Shown: in pieces, positions 1 through 5,031 of the stretch
Layout of the letters: every line of letters starts with the position of its first letter
Position numbering within the stretch: the stretch's first letter is position 1
NCBI GenBank assembly: GCA_023141985.1
Contig: JAGLKH010000022.1
Location: forward strand, 1-5,031
Source: Flavobacteriaceae bacterium
Lineage (GTDB): Bacteria; Bacteroidota; Bacteroidia; Flavobacteriales; Flavobacteriaceae
DNA length: 5,031 bases
Direction: 5' to 3'
Made by a program: the position numbers and the translations under genes
The notes under the pieces: model-generated
What the model was told of the DNA's origin: nothing
What the model saw: only the letters and a program-made list of their open reading frames with translations
Database searches by the model: none

Positions 1-1996
1 GCTTTTCCTGCTCTTTAGCTAATTCTTCAAGTTCTATTCTTAACTTTTCAGTTTTCATAGCTACGTAATAGCGTTTTGTTAATTCTAACAATTGCTCAAG
101 ACTGCGTTTTTTATTCTTGTTTTGTTTTGCAAGTTGCTCAAGCTTTTCTATAAGCTCTTCTTTTTGAAGTTTTTCTGCTAATTTTTGAATCTCTTCGAGA
201 AGTTTTTCGTCTTTTTCTAATTGCTCTTGATTTTCTTCTAAACGTTGTTTTAAATCTTCTTTAAATTGGTCTTTATTGTTGTTTTGAAATTCCTCTAAAT
301 TATCTTTTAATTTCTTATTAAAATTTTGCATCATCTCTTCTTGCTCTTTTTGGCGCTTTAAGAACTTTTCAAATTTCTTTCTGTCGTTAAAATTTAATTC
401 TGATTTTTCTTTTTGGGTTTTTGATATTTCTTTAAGTTCATTCTCTTGTTCTTCAAATTTTTCAAGAGATTTGTTTAAATCTTCAATCGTTTCTCTCTGT
501 TCAATTAATTGATTCTGTTCCTTTTCGTCTTCTGTTAATTTTTGATAACTAAACATATTACTCTTTGTGCTTTTAAAATTATGTAAAGCATCGTTATCAA
601 ATATTTCAAAATATAAATCATAACTCACACCCTCTATAAGATTTAACTGGTTAGGGAAAGTGCTTAAAAATTCATCAAAATTAGAAGGTGAAACAGGAAT
701 AATTTGGCTTTTTTTCTCTTTTTCATTATCTGAAGGATGATACACGACTTGAAGTTTGCTTAAACCGTAGTCATCGCTTACCTGTCCATAAAAATAAAGA
801 GTTTGATGATCTAAAGAGTCTTGTTCCATTTGAAGATTTATTTCTGGATATTCGTCTTTTATAACATCTATTGAAAATGTTAAACTCTCATGATCTTTAA
901 GATTTGAATTACTTGTATTAAGACTATAATTCAGGGTATTATTGAGGCGCTTTGAAGCTTCAAAAACATCTTGTTCTATAGAAAAAAACTGTAGTGTGTC
1001 TTTTGAATATAGATTAACAACATCTGTTGATTTTGTGTTTAGCTTCCAGGTTACTTTAGTGCCTTGTGGCACTATTGCGTTTCCGGTACTTTTTAATGTT
1101 TCATCTTTCTTTCTGGTGTGCGAAGGATAATTCAACTCCATGTCAAAACTCAATAAGGTTGGCGCCTCTACCACAGTAATATTGTATGTTTTTGAGGTAA
1201 CATTATTGGCAAATAGATTAAAACTAATATTTTTTTTGAGCTGTGAAAATACATATTCAAATTCTCCTTGCCTGCGTTGCTTTAAATAATACGTTTCCTT
1301 ATTAAACACAATTTGTACATTTTCCGGAATAAGTTCTCCTTCGGTAGTAACAATAAGTTTAAAATCTTTGTTTTCAATGGTTTGTAAATTATTATTAACT
1401 ACAAAAAATTGAAAAGGCGCAGGCGGCTCATAGGCAGTTTGATAATTTACAACGCGCTCATAACTGTCGCTAAACCAATTAAAATGTCCTGTTAACAAAG
1501 ACGCTAGTAAAATGCTAACGGGAATCGCAGCATATTTTAAATATTTAATGTTTTTCTTAAAATTAATAGCAAGCTTAAAGGGTATTGGTTTAAGTTCTGT
1601 AGATTTTTGATCGATGCTTGCCAATAGTAATTCTGATCTTGTTTTGTCATTATGAAGTTGAAGAACATTAAGCAACTTATCATCTACTTCAGGAAAATGA
1701 TTACCAATAATTTTTGAGGCCTCTTCGTAATTTATTCCGTTCTGTAACTTAAACAATTTTGCCAGGGGAATTGCAATAAATCTTAGAAGTAAAGCCAATT
1801 CTACCACAACAAAAATCCAAAACAAAATGGTTCTTGCTGCCGGATTAAGCCATAGTACGTATTCTATTAAAAGTGTTGCTAAAAAATATAATAAGCCTAT
1901 AGCAAAAAACAGGATAACTCCCTTTATTAAATCATTGACATAATACTTTTTAATAAATTGTTCAAGCTTGGATTGTATGGTTTTAAAATTGGTCAA
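1..1996 (-). CDS. DUF4175-type membrane-anchored coiled-coil protein, N-terminal 665 codons (3' end outside window)
   Basis: The reverse strand is open without a stop from 1996 to the left edge, giving 665 residues. The N-terminus has two close hydrophobic segments (about 26-49 and 55-78) and a third at about 152-170. A conserved-looking stretch follows the second (NYEEASKIIGNHFPEV, about 89-104). Residues about 190-480 look like beta-rich extracytoplasmic domains, and about 487-665 is a highly charged E/K/Q-rich coiled coil that continues past the edge. This layout matches the large DUF4175 proteins of Flavobacteriia, which from memory exceed 1000 residues; their function is unknown to me and they are sometimes loosely annotated as ATPases. 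No nucleotide-binding motif is visible here. The start is taken as TTG at 1996-1994: an in-frame TAG lies directly before it, and the first in-frame ATG is only codon 286, which would delete all membrane segments. The gene is divergent from alkB. Family call fairly sure, role unknown. Confidence 0.85.
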   Translation of the reverse strand, partial: MTNFKTIQSKLEQFIKKYYVNDLIKGVILFFAIGLLYFLATLLIEYVLWLNPAARTILFWIFVVVELALLLRFIAIPLAKLFKLQNGINYEEASKIIGNHFPEVDDKLLNVLQLHNDKTRSELLLASIDQKSTELKPIPFKLAINFKKNIKYLKYAAIPVSILLASLLTGHFNWFSDSYERVVNYQTAYEPPAPFQFFVVNNNLQTIENKDFKLIVTTEGELIPENVQIVFNKETYYLKQRRQGEFEYVFSQLKKNISFNLFANNVTSKTYNITVVEAPTLLSFDMELNYPSHTRKKDETLKSTGNAIVPQGTKVTWKLNTKSTDVVNLYSKDTLQFFSIEQDVFEASKRLNNTLNYSLNTSNSNLKDHESLTFSIDVIKDEYPEINLQMEQDSLDHQTLYFYGQVSDDYGLSKLQVVYHPSDNEKEKKSQIIPVSPSNFDEFLSTFPNQLNLIEGVSYDLYFEIFDNDALHNFKSTKSNMFSYQKLTEDEKEQNQLIEQRETIEDLNKSLEKFEEQENELKEISKTQKEKSELNFNDRKKFEKFLKRQKEQEEMMQNFNKKLKDNLEEFQNNNKDQFKEDLKQRLEENQEQLEKDEKLLEEIQKLAEKLQKEELIEKLEQLAKQNKNKKRSLEQLLELTKRYYVAMKTEKLRIELEELAKEQEK

Positions 1997-2056
1997 CTAT
2001 ATCTGTTTATTAGTTCAACTCACTAATCTACAATTTTATTTTAATCTATAATTTAC

Positions 2057-2064
2057 TAAATTTG
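2057..2064 (+). promoter_or_regulatory. Candidate -7 box of the alkB promoter
   Basis: TAAATTTG matches the Bacteroidota -7 consensus TAnnTTTG exactly. No convincing -33 TTTG box lies at the usual distance upstream; the sequence there is only T-rich. If used, transcription would begin near 2071 and leave a leader of roughly 68 nt before alkB. In AT-rich DNA this 8-mer can occur by chance, so support is moderate. No equally good box faces the DUF4175 gene; the nearest is TAAAATTG (reverse strand of 2031-2038), with one mismatch. Confidence 0.4.
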
Positions 2065-2073
2065 ATAACATTC

Positions 2074-2101
2074 TGTTAAATCTGATTGTTAAATCACAAT
2101 C
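2074..2101. promoter_or_regulatory. Overlapping direct and inverted repeats in the alkB leader (possible operator or small hairpin)
   Basis: TGTTAAATC occurs twice, at 2074-2082 and 2087-2095. GATTGT (2084-2089) and ACAATC (2096-2101) form a perfect 6-bp inverted repeat around a 6-nt spacer. The cluster sits just downstream of the candidate alkB promoter box. It could be a regulator binding site or a weak leader hairpin. The repeats are short and AT-rich, so chance is a real alternative. Confidence 0.25.
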
Positions 2102-2138
2102 TTAGACGCAAATAATTAAGATTTCCGGCTATGCAGAA

Positions 2139-3203
2139 ATGAAAAAACATATATTTTCAATGAAAGATTTAAAATATCTCGCAGCATTAACAATTCCTTT
2201 TGCTGCTATAATTAGCATCTACCTTAAAGGATATTGGTCGTTTTTTACACCAGTTTATGCCTTTGGAATAATTCCATTATTAGAATTAGTACTACCGCAA
2301 AATGCTACAAATTATTCAGAGACAGATCTAAAAAATAAAAGTGCAAATCCTCTTTTTGATTGGATGCTGTATTTAAACCTTCCTTTTGTTTTTTGTTTAT
2401 TAGCATGGGCTTTAATCGAAGTAACAATGAGAGCTCTTGAAACTTATGAAATCATTGGTTTTGTACTTTCTATTGGAATTGTTTTGGGTGTTAATGGTAT
2501 TAATGTAGCTCATGAGCTTGGACACAGACAAGCTTCAAAAGAGCGTTTTTTAGGGAAACTACTTTTACTTCCTTCGTTGTATATGCATTTTTACATCGAA
2601 CATAATTTTGGCCATCACCTTCATGCTGCTACAAAAGAAGATCCTGCTACTGCAAGATACAATCAAAGTCTGTATTCTTTTTGGATAACTTCGGTTTTTA
2701 GACAATATGCTAGCGCATGGAAAATTCAAACTAAGCTTCTTAAAAATAACAAGCAAAGCTTCTTCTCTATTAAAAATGATATGCTTTGGTATATTCTATT
2801 TCAAGCAGCATATTTGGTTTTAATTTTCTTTGTGTTTGGAAATATCGGTTTGCTTTTTGCTTTAAGCTGTGCTGTTGTTGGTTTCTTATTACTGGAAACT
2901 GTTAATTATATTGAGCATTATGGTTTATTGCGCTTAAAAATTGACTCCGGACGTTATGAGCGCGTACGCGAAATTCATTCGTGGAATTCCAATCATGTTG
3001 TGGGTAGAATAGTCTTATACGAATTAACACGCCATAGCGACCATCATTACAGATCATCAAAAAAATATCAACTTTTAGAGTGCTATGATGATAGTCCGGA
3101 AATGCCTTATGGTTATCCAACCTCAATGGTTATTGCTTTTTTTCCACCTTTATGGTTTGGTATCATGAATAAACGCGTTCCTAAAGAAATGATTTCTACT
3201 TAA
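2139..3203 (+). CDS. alkB: AlkB-type alkane 1-monooxygenase (integral-membrane non-heme diiron hydroxylase)
   Basis: The 354-residue protein should hydroxylate the terminal carbon of n-alkanes to 1-alkanols in the inner membrane, with electrons from rubredoxin and rubredoxin reductase; neither partner is in this window. Hydrophobic segments lie at about 11-29, 34-52, 75-97, 104-123, 216-234 and 236-255. The histidine boxes are complete: HELGHR (125-130), EHNFGHH (154-160), the AlkB signature NYIEHYGLLR (256-265) and RHSDHH (298-303). They supply H125, H129, H155, H159, H160, H260, H299, H302 and H303, the nine-histidine set known to hold two irons in AlkB structures. HSWNSNH (280-286) is also typical. 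The NYIEHYG box separates it from fatty-acid desaturases and favours alkane hydroxylase over XylM. Length is slightly short of the roughly 400 residues of Pseudomonas AlkB. ATG 2139 is the first start after an in-frame TAG at 2103; M8 is an alternative. There is no clear Shine-Dalgarno. Substrate chain length cannot be read from the sequence. Confidence 0.93.
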   Translation: MKKHIFSMKDLKYLAALTIPFAAIISIYLKGYWSFFTPVYAFGIIPLLELVLPQNATNYSETDLKNKSANPLFDWMLYLNLPFVFCLLAWALIEVTMRALETYEIIGFVLSIGIVLGVNGINVAHELGHRQASKERFLGKLLLLPSLYMHFYIEHNFGHHLHAATKEDPATARYNQSLYSFWITSVFRQYASAWKIQTKLLKNNKQSFFSIKNDMLWYILFQAAYLVLIFFVFGNIGLLFALSCAVVGFLLLETVNYIEHYGLLRLKIDSGRYERVREIHSWNSNHVVGRIVLYELTRHSDHHYRSSKKYQLLECYDDSPEMPYGYPTSMVIAFFPPLWFGIMNKRVPKEMIST

Positions 3204-3245
3204 AGCGTTTCAACCCAAATTATGCATTAGAAAATCTATTACATT

Positions 3246-3347
3246 TTAAAACCAATGCAAAATATAACGTTTCACTACTTTTTTAAGTTTAACCAGAACG
3301 ATGCTATGCTAAAACTTATAAAAAGTCATATTTTATTGTGGTTTTAA
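3246..3347. repeat. Outer 9-bp inverted repeat enclosing the intergenic hairpin
   Basis: TTAAAACCA (3246-3254) is the exact reverse complement of TGGTTTTAA (3339-3347). The pair brackets the longer stem at 3277-3326, so the whole stretch could fold as a nested structure. It may be a decayed small palindromic element or part of a terminator region. Chance pairing in AT-rich DNA cannot be excluded. Confidence 0.3.
3277..3326 (+). terminator. Imperfect stem-loop between alkB and gltX, possible alkB terminator
   Basis: The left arm at 3277-3290 (ACTTTTTTAAGTTT) pairs over 14 bp with the right arm at 3312-3326 (AAACTTATAAAAAGT), with one bulged T at 3319 and a 21-nt loop. It begins 74 nt after the alkB stop and is followed by a T-rich but interrupted run (3329-3337). 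The stem is almost entirely A-T, so it would be weak compared with a classical intrinsic terminator. It is the best terminator candidate in the gap and fits gltX having its own promoter. Confidence 0.35.
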
Positions 3348-3380
3348 CCCTCATAACGAAGTTCTAATGGATAATTTAGG

Positions 3381-3409
3381 TTTAATTAATAATTATCGTT
3401 TTATCTTTG
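3381..3409 (+). promoter_or_regulatory. Candidate gltX promoter (Bacteroidota type)
   Basis: TATCTTTG at 3402-3409 matches the -7 consensus TAnnTTTG exactly. TTTA at 3381-3384, 17 bp upstream, is one base off the -33 TTTG box. Transcription would start near 3415-3417, giving a leader of only about 10-13 nt before the gltX ATG. Its closeness to the start makes it more convincing than a random match, and it implies gltX is transcribed independently of alkB. Confidence 0.55.
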
Positions 3410-3427
3410 CTTTTATAAATAAAAAAC

Positions 3428-5017
3428 ATGATTAAAAACGTTCGTGTGCGATTTGCACCAAGTCCAACAGGGCCCTTACACATTGGGGGTGTTCGTACTG
3501 CTTTATTTAATTATTTGTTTGCTAAAAAACATAACGGGGTTTTTGTGCTTCGAATAGAAGACACTGATCAAAATCGTTATGTTAAAGGCGCAGAACAATA
3601 TATTATAGACGCATTAAATTGGTGTGGCATTCCTTTTGATGAAGGTCCTGGAAAAGAAGGCGATTTGGGTCCATACAGACAAAGCGAGCGTAAACATATA
3701 TACAAAGAATATGCAGATAAATTAGTTGCTTCAGGCGGTGCTTATTATGCGTTTGATACTGCTGAGGAATTAGATTTTCATAGAAAGGATCATGAGGCTA
3801 AAGGCAAAACTTTTATTTACAATTGGCATAATAGAGAGAAGTTAACAAACTCTATCTCCTTGCCTAAAGAGGAAGTTGATAAAAGAATTGCTAATGGAGA
3901 AGATTATGTAATCCGCTTTAAGATGCTTGACCTAAAAACTGAAGGTTCACATGGGACGATTTCAACAACCGATATTATTCGAGGCCATGTAACATTCAGG
4001 AAAGAGGTTTTAGATGATAAAATATTATTTAAAAGCGATGGAATGCCAACCTATCATTTAGCAAATATTGTGGATGACCATTTAATGAAAATTACACATG
4101 TTATTCGTGGTGAAGAATGGTTGCCTTCAGTTCCTTTACACATAGCGCTTTATCATGCATTAGGGTGGAAAGCACCAGGGTTTGCACATTTACCATTAAT
4201 ACTAAAACCAACCGGAAAAGGAAAATTAAGTAAGCGTGATGGTGAAAAACTTGGATTTCCTGTGTTTCCTTTAGAATGGAAAGATCCAAAAACCGGAATT
4301 ATATCAAAAGGCTATAAAGAAGAGGGTTATTTTCCTGAAGCTGTTATAAATTTTTTATCTTTTTTAGGTTGGAATCCAGGAACAGAGCAAGAAATTTTTA
4401 GTTTAGAAGAGCTTATTTCAACCTTCGATTTAGAACGTGTTCATAAGGCTGGAGCGCGTTTCGATCCTGATAAAACTAAATGGTATAATCATCATTATAT
4501 GCAAGAACAACATAATGATGATTTGGCTGAACAATTTTTACCAATTATAAATAACAATCTTTCTGTCATTCTGAACGAAAGTGAAGAATCTCATTATGAG
4601 ATTTCTCGCTTCACTCGAAATGACATTGATGTTAATTATGTTTCCTTAGTTGTGGGCTTGATAAAAGAACGTGCAAGTTTTGTTAGTGAGTTTTGGGATT
4701 TAAGTCATTTCTTTTTTGAAGCTCCTAAAACATACGACGAAAAAGCATCAAAAAAAGCCTTTAAAGATGGAACAAAAGAATTGATGGTTGAATTGATTTC
4801 TATTATTAATTCAATTGAAGATTTTTCGGTAGAAGTCCTTCAAAAACAAATTAAATCCTGGATAGTAAATAAAGAAATAGGGTTTGGAAAAGTAATGATG
4901 CCTTTACGTTTAGCGTTAGTTGGTGCTTTAAAGGGCCCCCAAGTGTTTGATATTATGTATATGATTGGTAAAGTGGAAACTATTAAGCGTATTGAAAAGG
5001 TAATAGATTCTATTTAA
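3428..5017 (+). CDS. gltX: Glutamyl-tRNA synthetase (glutamate--tRNA ligase) with an in-frame palindrome insertion
   Basis: The 529-residue cytoplasmic enzyme charges tRNA-Glu with glutamate using ATP. The class I catalytic core is complete: PSPTGPLHIGG (11-21, HIGH-type motif at 18-21), RIEDTD (42-47), GPYRQSER (81-88), the catalytic stretch DGMPTYHLANIVDDH (204-218) with HVIRGEEW (224-231), and the KMSKS-type motif KLSKR (266-270). The anticodon-binding half follows from about 340 and ends with the GKVMMPLRLALVG region (487-499). C66 is the only cysteine, so no zinc site of the E. coli type is present. ATG 3428 is the only reasonable start: an in-frame TAA lies at 3416-3418 and the motif layout begins at once. 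From memory, flavobacterial GltX proteins are about 500-510 residues; the excess here is explained by residues about 379-399, encoded by the 62-bp palindrome at 4564-4625. The frame stays open and the family sequence resumes at NYVSLVVGLIKERASF (403-418), so the gene is probably functional. Confidence 0.97.
   Translation: MIKNVRVRFAPSPTGPLHIGGVRTALFNYLFAKKHNGVFVLRIEDTDQNRYVKGAEQYIIDALNWCGIPFDEGPGKEGDLGPYRQSERKHIYKEYADKLVASGGAYYAFDTAEELDFHRKDHEAKGKTFIYNWHNREKLTNSISLPKEEVDKRIANGEDYVIRFKMLDLKTEGSHGTISTTDIIRGHVTFRKEVLDDKILFKSDGMPTYHLANIVDDHLMKITHVIRGEEWLPSVPLHIALYHALGWKAPGFAHLPLILKPTGKGKLSKRDGEKLGFPVFPLEWKDPKTGIISKGYKEEGYFPEAVINFLSFLGWNPGTEQEIFSLEELISTFDLERVHKAGARFDPDKTKWYNHHYMQEQHNDDLAEQFLPIINNNLSVILNESEESHYEISRFTRNDIDVNYVSLVVGLIKERASFVSEFWDLSHFFFEAPKTYDEKASKKAFKDGTKELMVELISIINSIEDFSVEVLQKQIKSWIVNKEIGFGKVMMPLRLALVGALKGPQVFDIMYMIGKVETIKRIEKVIDSI
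4564..4625. repeat. 62-bp imperfect palindromic element inserted in frame within gltX
   Basis: The element begins TGTCATT (4564-4570) and ends AATGACA (4619-4625). Its centre is a perfect 7-bp stem, AATCTCA (4587-4593) and TGAGATT (4597-4603), around a 3-nt loop TTA. The arms (31 and 30 nt) match at about 23 of 31 aligned positions, with several remaining mismatches allowing G-U pairing in RNA, and differ by one extra A in the run 4578-4580. It is read as residues 379-399 of GltX. The other two forward frames contain TGA stops (4572-4574 and 4582-4584), so only this frame could be tolerated. From memory, similar sequence (GTCATTCTGAACGAAG, GAAGAATCTC) is a common dispersed intergenic repeat in Bacteroidota genomes; no second copy lies in this window. 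No target-site duplication is evident. Confidence 0.8.
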
Positions 5018-5031
5018 ATTTAGTGTAGAAC

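Noticed and set aside
942..1130. 62-codon plus-strand ORF
   Set aside because: It is antisense to the continuous, family-like DUF4175 reading frame and encodes no recognisable motif.
1645..1669. TGTCATTATGAAG-like sequence resembling the left arm of the gltX palindrome
   Set aside because: It has no matching right arm and encodes the conserved-looking VLQLHNDKT of the DUF4175 protein, so the likeness is chance.
2565..3126. Minus-strand ORFs at 2565-2756 and 2902-3126
   Set aside because: Both lie opposite alkB, across its conserved histidine boxes, and show no protein features of their own.
3223..3259. TGCATT / AATGCA inverted pair downstream of alkB
   Set aside because: A 6-bp stem with a 25-nt loop and no following T run is too weak to call a terminator.
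3255..3347. 30-codon plus-strand ORF in the alkB-gltX gap
   Set aside because: It overlaps the intergenic hairpin, has no ribosome binding site or recognisable sequence, and such a length is expected by chance.
3367..3435. 22-codon ORF overlapping the gltX start out of frame
   Set aside because: The likely gltX transcription start (about 3415) lies downstream of its ATG, so it would not be on the gltX mRNA.
4101..4289. 62-codon minus-strand ORF
   Set aside because: It is antisense to the conserved catalytic core of gltX and has no recognisable features.
1..5031. CRISPR array, tRNA or rRNA genes, insertion sequence with transposase
   Set aside because: No regularly spaced repeats, cloverleaf-like sequence, rRNA-like sequence or transposase reading frame was seen on either strand.

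Overview
The window is AT-rich DNA that most likely comes from a member of the Flavobacteriaceae (Bacteroidota). Three things suggest this: the sequence types of the three genes, promoter-like boxes of the Bacteroidota form TAnnTTTG, and the lack of strong Shine-Dalgarno sequences. The family and lineage calls rest on recognising motifs from memory, not on a database search.

Layout: (1) Positions 1-1996, minus strand, hold the N-terminal 665 codons of a large DUF4175-type membrane-anchored coiled-coil protein. The gene runs off the left edge and appears to use a TTG start codon. (2) Positions 1997-2138 are a 142-bp divergent intergenic region with one TAnnTTTG box facing right, a small inverted repeat and a 9-bp direct repeat. 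(3) Positions 2139-3203, plus strand, encode a complete AlkB-type alkane 1-monooxygenase with all the expected histidine boxes. (4) Positions 3204-3427 are an intergenic region with an imperfect 14-bp stem, nested inside a second 9-bp inverted repeat, followed by a good promoter candidate close to the next gene. (5) Positions 3428-5017, plus strand, encode a complete glutamyl-tRNA synthetase, GltX. The last 14 bases hold nothing I can identify.

The genes do not form an obvious pathway. GltX is housekeeping, the DUF4175 protein is an uncharacterised envelope protein, and AlkB would start medium- or long-chain alkane oxidation using rubredoxin and a reductase encoded elsewhere. alkB and gltX appear to be separate transcription units.

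The most notable signal is inside gltX. A 62-bp imperfect palindrome at 4564-4625 has the look of a dispersed intergenic palindromic repeat, yet it is read through in frame as about 21 extra residues in the anticodon-binding half of an essential enzyme. This resembles the in-frame palindromic elements described in Rickettsia (RPE), here in a flavobacterium-like genome.
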